The notes under the pieces are model-generated. The model was not told the DNA's origin. It saw only the letters and a list, made by a program, of their open reading frames with translations, and did not search any database. Shown here piece after piece: positions 51,062-61,668 of a stretch of 64,000 nt of DNA (the stretch's first letter is position 1; every line of letters starts with the position of its first letter). The position numbers and the translations under genes are program-made. This stretch comes from Streptomyces fradiae ATCC 10745 = DSM 40063 (GTDB lineage: Bacteria > Actinomycetota > Actinomycetes > Streptomycetales > Streptomycetaceae), in assembly GCF_008704425.1 (NCBI RefSeq), contig NZ_CP023696.1, positions 6,240,501-6,304,500 on the forward strand, read 5' to 3'.

Positions 51062-51952
51062 ATGGTGTCGCCTCTCGTGGTGGGCGTGGACGGCTCGGAC
51101 CACAGCCTTCGGGCGCTCGACTGGGCGTGCGACGAGGCGCTCCGCCACGGGGTGCCGCTCCGTGTGGTGTACGCCTCGCTGTGGCAGCGGTACGAGGGCG
51201 CCGTCCCCGCCGCCGGACCGGACCGCGCCGCGGAGCGCGTCATGGCCGAGAACATCGCGGGGACCGCGGCGGAGCGGGTCCGGCGCCGTGCGCCCCGCCT
51301 CCGTGTGGTCGCCGAGGTCCTGCCCGAGGACGCGGCGGGGGCCCTGCTGCGGGAGAGCCGCAGCGCCTTCGCGGTGGTCGTCGGCCACCGGGGGCGCGGC
51401 GGGCTCGCCGGGCTCCTCCTGGGGTCGGTGGGCCTGTCCGTCGCGGCCGGCGCCTCCTGCCCCGCCGTCGTGGTCCGGGGCGACGAGGCCGGTGTGGCGG
51501 GGACGCACGGGCGCGTGCTGCTGGGCGTCGGGGACGAGGCACCGGGCTCGGAGGCGGTGCGGTTCGCCTTCCGGGAGGCGCGGGCGCGGGGCGCCACTCT
51601 CGACGTGGTGCGCGCCTGGCGGTGCCCGGCGCACGAGCCGAGGGGCCATCCCCTGCTGGGCGGCAGTCCAGCCCGCTACCACGAGGACCTCGCCTCCGTC
51701 GTGCTCGACCGGACCCTGGAGGGCGTCGCGCCGCACCACCCGGACGTGGCCGTGCGCCGGGCGACGGCCGAGGGGCCGGCGCGCAAGGTGCTCGTCGCCC
51801 GCTCCGCCGCCGCCGACCTGCTCGTCGTCGGGGCGCGACACCGGCACGGCGGCCCCGGCATGCAGCTCGGCAGGGTCGCGCACACCGTGCTGCACCACGC
51901 GCTCTGCCCCGTCGCCGTGGTCCCGGAGCCGGAGCCCTACCCCGAGCCGTGA
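51062..51952 (+). CDS. Tandem universal stress protein
   Basis: Cytoplasmic protein of 296 residues with two UspA domains (about 1-140 and 150-290). The first shows the ATP-binding pattern VVGHRGRGGLAGLLLGSVG; the second reads VVGARHRHGGPGMQLGRVAH and is partly degenerate. Tandem USPs of this kind are core members of mycobacterial DosR and Streptomyces OsdR regulons, where they bind ATP and tie metabolism to dormancy. ATG 51062 gives the standard N-terminus SPLVVGVDGS. A 14-bp motif lies 73 bases upstream and a 54-bp palindrome follows the gene. Confidence 0.88.
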   Translation: MVSPLVVGVDGSDHSLRALDWACDEALRHGVPLRVVYASLWQRYEGAVPAAGPDRAAERVMAENIAGTAAERVRRRAPRLRVVAEVLPEDAAGALLRESRSAFAVVVGHRGRGGLAGLLLGSVGLSVAAGASCPAVVVRGDEAGVAGTHGRVLLGVGDEAPGSEAVRFAFREARARGATLDVVRAWRCPAHEPRGHPLLGGSPARYHEDLASVVLDRTLEGVAPHHPDVAVRRATAEGPARKVLVARSAAADLLVVGARHRHGGPGMQLGRVAHTVLHHALCPVAVVPEPEPYPEP

Positions 51953-52094
51953 CCCGGTCCCGCACCAGACGACCCGGTCTCCCTCCCGTACCCGATCCGG
52001 TTCGTTCGCATCCGGTCCGGTCCCGTACGCGATCCGTCGCCGTACTCGAGCCGTAGCCGTGGCCGTAGTTGGTCGTAGTCGTGCCCGAGGACGT

Positions 52095-52148
52095 GGCCGT
52101 GGCCGTGGCCGTGGGCAGGCCGGCCTGCCCACGGCCACGGCCACGGCC
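52095..52148. terminator. Perfect 54-bp palindrome between convergent genes
   Basis: Bases 52095-52121 and 52122-52148 are exact inverted repeats of 27 bases with no spacer, made of GGCCGT repeats; the centre reads AGGCCGGCCT. It sits between the convergent USP and flavodoxin genes, and is most likely a bidirectional terminator. Its length and perfection are unusual, as such palindromes tend to be deleted. Confidence 0.75.
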
Positions 52149-52226
52149 GTCGGGACGGCCACGGCACCGCCGGGCTGGGCGGCAGGGCCCGGCCCGGCGA
52201 CACGCGGGTCGGGGGACCGGCCCGGC

Positions 52227-52769
52227 TCAGGATGCGCCCGGGCCCCGCACACCGCCCGGAACGCCCACCTCCCGCGCGATCCGGTCGGCCCAGGCGTCGA
52301 TCTCCGCCCAGTTCCGGAAGTCCCCGTAGCGGCAGAACAGCAGCCGGAAGATCACCCGGCCCTTCCGGCCGAGGTGTTCCGGCCGGATGACCCCGGAGAA
52401 GCGGTGGTGCGCCCGGGGGCGCAGCAGTTCCACCAGGCGGGAGATGCGCGGCTGCTCGGACCGCGCGGCGAGGGAGCGCAGCGGCTTCGGCAGAGCGGCG
52501 GTCAGCCCCACGCTGAACATCCAGACCGGCTGGGCGCCGAGGGCCGCGACCTCCCTCCTGACGAAAGCCTCGGCCGGCGGCAGCCACGCGCCGCCGTACA
52601 CGGCGCTGCCCAGCACCACCGCCGCGGAGCCCGGCTCCAGCCGGGGGGAGACCTTGATGTCCCCCACCTCGGTGCGGTGCCCGTGGGCGGCCAGCCGCGC
52701 GGCGATCCGGCGGGCGATGTCCTCGGTGGACCCGTGCTCCGACGCGTACAGAACGCGTACCAGACTCAT
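52227..52769 (-). CDS. Flavodoxin-like protein (HemG type)
   Basis: Protein of 180 residues with a flavodoxin fold: the FMN phosphate loop YASEHGSTEDIARRIA, VVLGSAVYGGAWLPPAEAFV and the FNWAEIDAWADRIA-like C-terminus typical of the HemG/flavodoxin-domain family. It would bind FMN and transfer electrons, or oxidise protoporphyrinogen under low oxygen if truly HemG-like. A second homologue lies at 58.2 kb. ATG 52769 gives the conserved start. Upstream are short tandem repeats (52816-52868) and then the DUF4389 gene on the same strand. Confidence 0.8.
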   Translation of the reverse strand: MSLVRVLYASEHGSTEDIARRIAARLAAHGHRTEVGDIKVSPRLEPGSAAVVLGSAVYGGAWLPPAEAFVRREVAALGAQPVWMFSVGLTAALPKPLRSLAARSEQPRISRLVELLRPRAHHRFSGVIRPEHLGRKGRVIFRLLFCRYGDFRNWAEIDAWADRIAREVGVPGGVRGPGAS

Positions 52770-52815
52770 GGCGGTCTCCTCTCCTCTTCACCGTGCGCCG
52801 ATGCGGCGCGCCCGA

Positions 52816-52868
52816 CCCCGGCCTTGCCCCGGCCCCGGCCTTGCCCCGGCCCCGGCCTTGCCCCGGTC
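52816..52868. repeat. Three 18-bp tandem repeats
   Basis: The unit CCCCGGCCTTGCCCCGGC is repeated from 52816, 52834 and 52852, between the flavodoxin and DUF4389 genes. Slippage-type repeat; no function assigned. Confidence 0.65.
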
Positions 52869-52902
52869 CGGTCGGCGTCGCCCCTCGGACGGGGCCGGCG
52901 AT

Positions 52903-53571
52903 TCACTTCTCCGCGGCCGCTTCCCTGACCGGTTCCTCACCGCCCTGGTCGAGGCGGAAGGGCGGGTACGCGTCCGTCATGAGCGCCGCGTAGGCGGCCA
53001 CCCGCAGGACCCACCGGTTCAGCCCCACGACGAGCGCGTGCAGGTCGCGCGGGTACGCGCCGGTGAAGGCGAGCGCGACCGCGGCGATCAGGGCGAGCAG
53101 GGCGATCAGCCCGCCCGACCACGGGCCGGCGTGCGCGCCGCCGCCCAGGAAGAAGCCCAGCACGAGGTAGTGCGGGATGGCGAGCAGCCACCACTTGACC
53201 AGGACCAGGCTGCGGGACAGCCGCTCCGGGTACGCGATCTCCAGCGTCGCCGGGTAGCCGGGCTCCACGCCGAGGGAGAAGGGCGGGTAGCGGTCGGTGG
53301 CCAGCGCACCGTACGCGTAGTAGGACACCCGCCACGTCCAGCGCAGGACGCCCGCGTTGAAGTCGAACAGCGGGCGGGGGTAGCGCTCGGTGAACAGCAC
53401 GGCGAAGAAGGCCACCACGCAGACCAGGAAGAAGGCGATCCACAGGAAGACCAGCACGATGTAGTGCGGCAGCGCGAGGATCCACTTCACCAGCCACAGC
53501 CAGCGCGACAGCGGGTGGTCGAGGACGCCTCTGACCCGTACGGGCCAGTAGACCGTGGGGGACGTCGTCAT
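52903..53571 (-). CDS. DUF4389-family membrane protein
   Basis: Integral membrane protein of 222 residues with two copies of a helix unit (IVLVFLWIAFFLVCVVAFFAVL near 38-60, and near 125-145 plus 150-170). The DUF4389 repeats are visible as LWLVKWILALPHYIVL and LVLVKWWLLAIPHYLVL, and as TERYPRPLFDF and TDRYPPFSL. Function unknown; it is a frequent member of Streptomyces stress islands. ATG 53571 gives the start MTTSPTVYWPV. Directly upstream lies the truncated nicotinate phosphoribosyltransferase, whose coding frame runs into this gene in another frame. Confidence 0.8.
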   Translation of the reverse strand: MTTSPTVYWPVRVRGVLDHPLSRWLWLVKWILALPHYIVLVFLWIAFFLVCVVAFFAVLFTERYPRPLFDFNAGVLRWTWRVSYYAYGALATDRYPPFSLGVEPGYPATLEIAYPERLSRSLVLVKWWLLAIPHYLVLGFFLGGGAHAGPWSGGLIALLALIAAVALAFTGAYPRDLHALVVGLNRWVLRVAAYAALMTDAYPPFRLDQGGEEPVREAAAEK

Positions 53572-53583
53572 GGCCGTCAGCTC

Positions 53584-53854
53584 CCTCGCCCCGGAAGCGG
53601 AGCCCGGCCAGGGGCTCCAGATCGCCCGGCGGGCGGCCGAGCACGGCGGCGAAGTCCGCCGCGTCGGACGGGGTCACGTGGAAGTCCGCGAGGTAGTCGA
53701 GCGCCGCTTCCAGACCGGCGCTCACCAGGAAGCCCCGCTCCGGCGGCAGGGCGCGGGCGAAGAGGCTGAACGTCGCGGGCGCCTCCATCCCCTCCCTGCG
53801 GTACGACAAGGCCATCGTCACTTCGTACAGGTCCGTGGTGGTGACATCCGACAT
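53584..53854 (-). pseudogene. N-terminal relic of nicotinate phosphoribosyltransferase
   Basis: Starting at ATG 53854, about 90 residues read like the N-terminus of nicotinate phosphoribosyltransferase (PncB): TTDLYEVTMALSYRREGM, TFSLFARALPPERGFLVSAGLEAALDYLADF and LAGLRFRGE. The similarity ends near 53584; the frame then continues, out of phase, through the DUF4389 gene with no catalytic domain. About 80% of the gene is lost, probably by deletion joining it to the DUF4389 start. PncB2 belongs to the mycobacterial DosR regulon, so the relic fits the island. Confidence 0.75.
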
Positions 53855-53987
53855 CGCGCTCACCGGGTCTCTCGCCGCGCGGGAGCACGCGAAGGGCGCA
53901 CCTCCCTTGCCTCCAGCATCGAGAGCACCTGAGGAGCGGAAAAGGGCCGAAAGGTGCAAAAGGTGATGAACGGATGGATGGGGGCCG

Positions 53988-54001
53988 GGACCTTCGTCCC
54001 T
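53988..54001. promoter_or_regulatory. DevR-box-like palindrome upstream of USP gene
   Basis: GGGAC-CTTC-GTCCC is a 5-4-5 inverted repeat matching the core of the mycobacterial DevR/DosR box (GGGACTNNNGTCCC-like). It lies 87 bases before the USP gene at 54089 and 133 bases before the divergent PncB relic. Confidence 0.6.
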
Positions 54002-54088
54002 GCCGGGTGCCTGGGCGGCCCTCCCGGCGCGGGTGCACCGCGTGGCAGCGTGAAGCCGTACACCTCGGCAGACGCCGGAGGAGGAGCC

Positions 54089-55105
54089 ATGCGCCACGAC
54101 AGCGCCCAGGCCGCGGGCCACGACAGCGCCGGACAGGCCGCGGGCGGACAGGCCGCGGACCACGGCACAGCGGGAGGAGCGGCACCGGGACGGCAGCCGG
54201 CGCCGGTGCGCGAGCGGGGGGAGGGGCGGGGCCGCGGACCGGTCGTCGCCGGAGTCGACGGGTCGGAGCACGCGCGCTCGGCCGCCCTCTGGGCCGCCGG
54301 AGAGGCGGAGATGCGGGGAGTCCCGCTCCGCCTGGTGTACGCCGTCGACCTGGACCGCATGACGCGCCTCGCGTCTCCCGAGGTGATCGACGGGATCTAC
54401 GCCGACGGCCACGAGCTGCTGGTGGGGACCGCCGCGGCGGTGCGCGACCGCTTCCCGGACCTCACCGTCCGCACGGAGCTCAGCCGCAAGGAGCCCGTGG
54501 CGGCCCTGCGCGCGGCCGGCGGCCCCGGCGACCTCGTCGTCGTCGGCAACCGCGGCCTGGGCGGCTTCGGCACGCTGATGCTCGGCTCCGTCGGCCTCGG
54601 GGTGGCCACCCGCGCCCAGGGACCCGTGGCGGTGGTGCGGGAGGACGCCGACGCCCGGCGCGGGGTCGTCGTCGCGGCGGTGCGCGGCGCGAAGGACCAC
54701 GACTGGCTGGACCTGGCGGCCGGGGAGGCGGAGATGCGGGGCGCCGAGCTCCGGCTGCTCAGCGCCTGGTCCCCGCTGTCCCACGTCGGCACGGCGGTCT
54801 CCTTCCTCGACGACCTGGGGAAGATGGCCGAGGAGCACGCCCGGAAAGTCGAGGCGGTGGCCGGGGACCTGCGGTGGGCGCACCCCGGCCTCACGGTCAC
54901 CTCGGAGGTCACGGTGGGCGGGTCCGCCGCCGCTGCCCTCGTCGAGGGGTCCGGGTCGGCCGACCTGGTCGTCGTCGGCGGACGGCGCCGCCCCCTGCGC
55001 CTGGGGCCGGGCCTCGGCAAGGTGGCGCACGCCCTGGTGCACCACGCGCACTGCCCGGTTATGGTGGCGCCCCGCGCGCAGGCACCGGACCGGGAGGAGC
55101 GGTGA
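54089..55105 (+). CDS. Tandem universal stress protein with Gln/Ala/Gly-rich N-terminus
   Basis: Protein of 338 residues. After a low-complexity N-terminus of about 50 residues come two UspA domains. The first has an intact ATP motif (VVVGNRGLGGFGTLMLGSVG); in the second the glycines are largely replaced (VVVGGRRRPLRLGPGLGKVAH). This points to one functional nucleotide site. ATG 54089 follows GGAGGAGGAG. Overlaps the next USP gene by four bases, forming a pair, and has a DevR-box-like palindrome in front. Confidence 0.85.
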   Translation: MRHDSAQAAGHDSAGQAAGGQAADHGTAGGAAPGRQPAPVRERGEGRGRGPVVAGVDGSEHARSAALWAAGEAEMRGVPLRLVYAVDLDRMTRLASPEVIDGIYADGHELLVGTAAAVRDRFPDLTVRTELSRKEPVAALRAAGGPGDLVVVGNRGLGGFGTLMLGSVGLGVATRAQGPVAVVREDADARRGVVVAAVRGAKDHDWLDLAAGEAEMRGAELRLLSAWSPLSHVGTAVSFLDDLGKMAEEHARKVEAVAGDLRWAHPGLTVTSEVTVGGSAAAALVEGSGSADLVVVGGRRRPLRLGPGLGKVAHALVHHAHCPVMVAPRAQAPDREER

Positions 55106-56028
55106 CCGGGCCCGCGGCGCACGGCGACGAGCCGGCCGAGGCGGCGGGCGGGACGCAGGACGCCGGCGTACCGGAGGCACCGGGCGACGTCCTGGTGGGC
55201 GTCGACCCCCAGGACTTCCCCGTGCCCGCGCTCGCCTGGGCCGCCGACGAGGCGGCCCGCAGGCGGGCCCGGCTGCGCCTGGTCCTCGCCCTGCCGCCGC
55301 ACGACAGCCGGTACGCGGACTCCGACCACCGCCGCTCGACGGCGCGCTGGGCCGGGGAGACCGCTCTGGTGGCGGCGGCCGAGACGGTGCGCTCCCTGCG
55401 GCCCCGGCTCCCCGTGGTCACCGCGCTGCTCGACGGCCGGCCCGCGGAGGTGCTGTGCCGCCTGTCGGAGGGGGCCGGTCTCGTCGTCGTCGGCTCCCGG
55501 CGGCTCAGCCGGGCCGAGGAGTTCCTCAGCGCCGGCTCGGTGGTCGTCCCGGTCAGCGCCCGCGCCGACTGCCCGGTCGCGGTGGTCGGCAGGCCCGGCC
55601 ACGCGGCGGGCGGTCCCCGGCCCCTGGTCGTCGGGATCGACGGCAGCACGCACTCCGTGGCCGCCGCCGCGTTCGCGTTCCGGGAGGCCGCCCTGCGGGG
55701 CACCTCCGTGCGGGCCCTGTGGATCTGGCGGTGGCCGGCCGTGCCGCCCGCCGAGGAGGGGGACGCCGTACGGGAGCGGCGGCGCCTCCTCGCGGGCGCC
55801 CTCGCGCCCCTGCGGAGCGCGCACCCGGACATCGGGGTGGCGCAGGAGGTGCTGCGCGGGCACCCGGTGGAGGAACTGGCCCGCGCCTCCGCCGACGCCG
55901 CGGCCGTCGTCGTCGGGCGGCGCGGACGCGGCGGCTACACCGGGATGCGGCTGGGGTCCGTCGTGCACGGGCTGCTGCACCGCGCGGAGTGCCCGGTGAT
56001 CACCGTACCCTCGAAGCAGCGGGAGTGA
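55102..56028 (+). CDS. Tandem universal stress protein
   Basis: Protein of 308 residues with two UspA domains after an acidic Ala/Gly-rich leader. Here the pattern is inverted compared with the preceding gene: the first domain has lost the glycine motif (VVVGSRRLSRAEEFLSAGS) while the second is intact (VVVGRRGRGGYTGMRLGSVVH). GTG 55102 overlaps the stop of the upstream USP gene (GTGA), so both are translated together; the products may form heterodimers with complementary sites. Cytoplasmic, dormancy-type. Confidence 0.85.
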   Translation: MTGPAAHGDEPAEAAGGTQDAGVPEAPGDVLVGVDPQDFPVPALAWAADEAARRRARLRLVLALPPHDSRYADSDHRRSTARWAGETALVAAAETVRSLRPRLPVVTALLDGRPAEVLCRLSEGAGLVVVGSRRLSRAEEFLSAGSVVVPVSARADCPVAVVGRPGHAAGGPRPLVVGIDGSTHSVAAAAFAFREAALRGTSVRALWIWRWPAVPPAEEGDAVRERRRLLAGALAPLRSAHPDIGVAQEVLRGHPVEELARASADAAAVVVGRRGRGGYTGMRLGSVVHGLLHRAECPVITVPSKQRE

Positions 56029-56077
56029 CCGCGGCGGCCGGGCGGCCGGGACCCCTGGTGCCCGGCAGCGCCCGGAA

Positions 56078-56091
56078 GGGCCGGAAGGCCC
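56078..56091. promoter_or_regulatory. 14-bp palindrome upstream of DUF1918 gene
   Basis: GGGCC-GGAA-GGCCC is a perfect 5-4-5 inverted repeat, 55 bases before the DUF1918 start. It has the same length and arms as the motif at 44539 and 58790. Confidence 0.55.
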
Positions 56092-56145
56092 CGGCGCACC
56101 CGGCTCGGGGACCGGACCCCGACGCGGACCGAGAGGGTGAGGACG

Positions 56146-56466
56146 ATGACCCGACCGACGGTGGGCGGACCGGATCCCGCGGGCACGGAACCGGCGGACG
56201 CCGATCCCCCCACGGACGCGGGCGCCGGTCCCGGCGGCGCTCCCGCCACGGGCCGGAGCATGCGCGCGCGGGTCGGTGACCGGATCATGGTGCAGGGCCC
56301 CGGCGTGGGCAAGGTGCGGCGCGACGGCGAGGTGGTGGGGGTGCGCCACGACGACGGCAGCCCTCCCTTCGACGTCCGCTGGTCCGACAACGGGCGCGTG
56401 ACGCTCTACTTCCCGGGCCCCGACGCCCACATCCACCACTACGAGCACCCCCGCCACGACGACTGA
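56146..56466 (+). CDS. DUF1918-containing small protein
   Basis: Protein of 106 residues. The C-terminal 65 residues carry the DUF1918 signature GDRIMVQGPGVGKVRRDGEVVGVRH and PPFDVRWSDNGRVTLYFPGPDAHIHH. Such small SH3-like proteins are common in actinomycetes; some belong to hypoxia regulons, but their function is unknown. The first 40 residues are Pro/Ala/Gly-rich and not conserved. ATG 56146 is preceded by GAGAGGGTGAGG. It follows the USP pair after 118 bases. Confidence 0.8.
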   Translation: MTRPTVGGPDPAGTEPADADPPTDAGAGPGGAPATGRSMRARVGDRIMVQGPGVGKVRRDGEVVGVRHDDGSPPFDVRWSDNGRVTLYFPGPDAHIHHYEHPRHDD

Positions 56467-56899
56467 ACCCCGCCGCGGCGGCCCGGCACCCCGCCCGCCG
56501 ACTCGCCGGGCGGAACGGCGCGTCCCCCGCCCACCGGCGCGGGCGTCCCGGCCCCGTGACGAAGAAGCGATCCGGCCAGGCCGGAGCGATCCGAGGGAAC
56601 GGCGGACCGCGTACGCCGCCGCGGCGCCGCACGGACGAGGAGCACCCACGGCGGGGCCTTCCCGCACGGACCCTCCGCGGTACCGGCGTGCGCGCGCCCG
56701 TCCGCGGTACTGGCGCGCGCGACACGCCCCGCAGCCGCTGATCCGCACGAGCGGGGCCCCGCCGGTACGCCCCCGGCACGGCCCGTTCCCGCGCCCCGAT
56801 CGCGCCCCGGTCGCGCCCCGCCGTGCCGGGAACCCCCGGCACGGCCGCGTCCCCGCCGCCGCGTCACGCGGCCGGGCGGGGACGCGACCGGCGGGGCCG
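56467..56899. other. Intergenic region, no gene supported
   Basis: About 430 bases between the convergent DUF1918 and CBS-BON genes. A 61-codon open frame at 56556 reads as an Arg/Pro/Gly-rich string without a domain or clear ribosome site and is not accepted. Confidence 0.4.
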
Positions 56900-57544
56900 T
56901 CAGGCCACGACCGGGTTGTGCAGGTCGAGCCGGATGTCGACGACGCCCTCGACGGCCCGCACCGCGCGGGCGAGCAGCGGGATGATGGTGGAGTCCGGCA
57001 GCTCGCCGGAGAGGTTGACCACGCCCTCCTCGACCTTGACACGCATCCCCCTGGTGCCCCGGATGTCGGGCAGGATCGACTCCCTGATCTCCGCCGCGAT
57101 CTCCGCGTCGGAGCGCAGGAACACCTTGAGCAGGTCGCTGCGGCTCACCACCCCCTCCAGGAGTCCCTGGGCGTCGACGACCGGCAGCCGCTTGACCTTC
57201 CTGCGGGCCATGACGCGCGCGGCCTCCGCGATGGTCGCGTCGGCGTGGATGGTCACCGCGGGGGTGGACATCAGGTCCTCCGCCAGCACGGCCCCCGCCT
57301 TGGCGGCGTCCGGCGCGCCGCCGCTCGCGAACGCCGGTTCGGCGCCCGAGCGGTACCCCTCCTTGGGCAGGAGGTCCGCCTCCGACACCACCCCGATCAC
57401 GCGTCCCTCGCCCGCGAGCACGGGCAGGGCGCTGACCCTCCACTGCTGCATCACCTCGACGATCTCCTTGTAGGAAGCCCGGCTCCCGACCGCTACGGCG
57501 GTGTGGGACATGACGTCGCTCACGGTGTACGGTGACGCCCTCAT
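56900..57544 (-). CDS. CBS-BON domain protein (hypoxic response type)
   Basis: Protein of 214 residues with two CBS motifs (about 8-60 and 85-140; e.g. VSALPVLAGEGRVIGVVSEADLL and KRLPVVDAQGLLEGVVSRSDLL) followed by a BON domain (about 150-210, VKVEEGVVNLSGELPDSTIIPLLARAVRAVEGVVDI). CBS pairs bind adenylates; BON domains may bind membranes or other ligands. Such proteins are relatives of the hypoxic response protein Rv2626c. GTG-free start ATG 57544 (MRASPYTVSDVM). Monocistronic by spacing. Confidence 0.88.
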   Translation of the reverse strand: MRASPYTVSDVMSHTAVAVGSRASYKEIVEVMQQWRVSALPVLAGEGRVIGVVSEADLLPKEGYRSGAEPAFASGGAPDAAKAGAVLAEDLMSTPAVTIHADATIAEAARVMARRKVKRLPVVDAQGLLEGVVSRSDLLKVFLRSDAEIAAEIRESILPDIRGTRGMRVKVEEGVVNLSGELPDSTIIPLLARAVRAVEGVVDIRLDLHNPVVA

Positions 57545-57626
57545 GGCGGTGCCCTCCTCGTCTGTCGGTGCACGCCGCCGCGTCAGACGGTCCGGCGCGC
57601 CGTGGTCGTTTCCCCCGGTGCCGCGG

Positions 57627-58223
57627 TCATCCCCCCTGGTGCGGCCGTCGGCTCCATTCCGGTTCCACCGCGTCCCACTCCCGCTCCCAGGCCCTGTCGC
57701 GGCGGTGTTCGCACAGGCAGTGGACGCCCGCCACGGCCGCCACCCCCGCCACCGCCGCCGTCGCGGCGCCCAGCACGCCGACCGCGAGGGAGCCGGCCCA
57801 CACGCCCGTGTCGTTGAGGGGCGCCGTGGCGACGCGGCCCTGGCGGTCGACCCATATGTGCGTACGGTCGCCGGGATCGGCGTCCGGCGGCACCGGCGCG
57901 ACCCCGGTGGCGGGGCGCCCGTCCGGCGCCGTCCACCGGACCTGCGCGGTCCCCGCCTTCCCGTCGCCCGCCAGGTCGCCGCGGGACATGCCCGGCGTCA
58001 CCTCCGACACCACGACGGCCGCCGTGCGGCGCCACTGGTCGCGCTGCGCCTCGGCGACGGCGCGGTCGTGCTCGTACGCGGCCCCGCCCGCGGCGGCGCC
58101 GGCGAGCGGAACCCCGAGCACGGCCACCGTCACGATGCCGATGCGGACCCGGCGCTCCAGGACGTCCACCGGCCTGCTCAGCGGATGGTTGCGCCGGCCG
58201 TCCGGCCGCGACGACACGCTCAT
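57627..58223 (-). CDS. Rv1733c-type two-helix membrane protein
   Basis: Protein of 198 residues with two transmembrane helices (about 28-50 and 140-165) flanking an extracytoplasmic domain, and a cytoplasmic C-terminus with RRDRAWEREWDAVEPEWS. The inner part shows the family pattern VRWTAPDGRPATGVAPVPPDADPGDRTHIWVDRQGRV. The Rv1733c family is a dormancy antigen in Mycobacterium. ATG 58223. The flavodoxin gene upstream ends four bases away, so both are one operon. Confidence 0.82.
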   Translation of the reverse strand: MSVSSRPDGRRNHPLSRPVDVLERRVRIGIVTVAVLGVPLAGAAAGGAAYEHDRAVAEAQRDQWRRTAAVVVSEVTPGMSRGDLAGDGKAGTAQVRWTAPDGRPATGVAPVPPDADPGDRTHIWVDRQGRVATAPLNDTGVWAGSLAVGVLGAATAAVAGVAAVAGVHCLCEHRRDRAWEREWDAVEPEWSRRPHQGG

Positions 58224-58226
58224 GGG

Positions 58227-58733
58227 TCACACCCCCTCGGGGGGCGCCTTCAGTTCGTCCGCCACCTCGTGCGCCCAACGCTCGATGCGCGCCGTGTCCC
58301 GGAAGTCGCCGCCGCGGCCCTCTTCGAGGATCGACCTGGCCAGGTGCCCCTTGGCGCCCTCCTCCAGGCTGCCGCCGAACGTCGCGTGCCCGCGCGCGTG
58401 GGTGCGGCGTTCGGCTCGCCGCGCGGTGGGCACCGCCGGGATGTCCCGCTCCGAGGCCGACGCGTCGAGCGGGCCGCTGCTGAACAGCCAGACCGGCTTC
58501 TCCCGCAGGGCGCGCGCGTGCCGGCGGGAGAAGCGGCGGGCGTCCTTGTGCCAGCGGTTCATGTAGAGGGCCCCGCCCAGGACGACCGCGTCGTACGGGG
58601 CGACGTCCGCCACCTCGTCCGGAGGCAGTACCTCCGTCTCCAGCCCGTCCTCCCGCAGGGTGTCCGCGATGCGCTGGGCGATCCCGGCGGTGGAGCCGCT
58701 CCGCGTTCCATAGGTGACCAGTACACGTTGCAC
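58227..58733 (-). CDS. Flavodoxin-like protein
   Basis: Protein of 168 residues with the flavodoxin pattern VTYGTRSGSTAGIAQRIADTL, VVLGGALYMNRWHKDARRF and the C-terminal DFRDTARIERWAHEVADEL. Electron carrier or menaquinone-dependent protoporphyrinogen oxidase-like. GTG 58733 is preferred because an excellent AAGGAGGTGAG Shine-Dalgarno ends eight bases upstream; the longer GTG at 58751 would lie before it. First gene of the pair with the Rv1733c-type protein, divergent from the P-type ATPase, with the shared palindrome between. Confidence 0.82.
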   Translation of the reverse strand: MQRVLVTYGTRSGSTAGIAQRIADTLREDGLETEVLPPDEVADVAPYDAVVLGGALYMNRWHKDARRFSRRHARALREKPVWLFSSGPLDASASERDIPAVPTARRAERRTHARGHATFGGSLEEGAKGHLARSILEEGRGGDFRDTARIERWAHEVADELKAPPEGV

Positions 58734-58789
58734 TGTGCTCACCTCCTTCACCCGCCTTCGAGCCTGCCGCGCGAGGAGGGCCGGCGGAA

Positions 58790-58803
58790 GGGCCGACCGG
58801 CCC
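58790..58803. promoter_or_regulatory. 14-bp palindrome between flavodoxin and P-type ATPase genes
   Basis: GGGCCGACCGGCCC, identical to the copy at 44539-44552, lies 57 bases from the flavodoxin start and 100 bases from the ATPase start. A single regulator could act on both divergent genes. Confidence 0.65.
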
Positions 58804-58903
58804 CGCCCGCCGGTCCCGACCGGCTCTCAGGCGGGCCGCCGGCGGGTGCGACGGTGGTCGGTGGGAGGGGTGTGACCGGAGCCCCGAGCGCAAGGACGCG
58901 CCG

Positions 58904-61573
<2,670 letters not shown>

Positions 61574-61644
61574 GCGCACCGGCCCCAACGGGCCTGACCG
61601 GTTTCGGTCTTGCGCCCTGGCGGGGCCCGGGTTTCGCCAGTCAG

Positions 61645-61663
61645 TAAGGTTAGGCTAACCTCT
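61645..61663. promoter_or_regulatory. DmdR/IdeR iron box
   Basis: TAAGGTTAGGCTAACCTCT matches 16 of 19 positions of the Streptomyces iron box TTAGGTTAGGCTAACCTAA. It lies directly upstream of the siderophore-transport gene start at 61669, so iron-loaded DmdR1 should repress the operon. Confidence 0.85.
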
Positions 61664-61668
61664 GGGGC

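Noticed and set aside
52937..55180. Single long minus-strand gene joining the PncB relic and DUF4389
   Set aside because: The downstream part of this frame is a shadow of DUF4389, which is clearly coded in another frame.
56556..56741. 61-codon open frame between DUF1918 and CBS-BON genes
   Set aside because: Arg/Pro/Gly-rich, no ribosome site, no recognisable domain.
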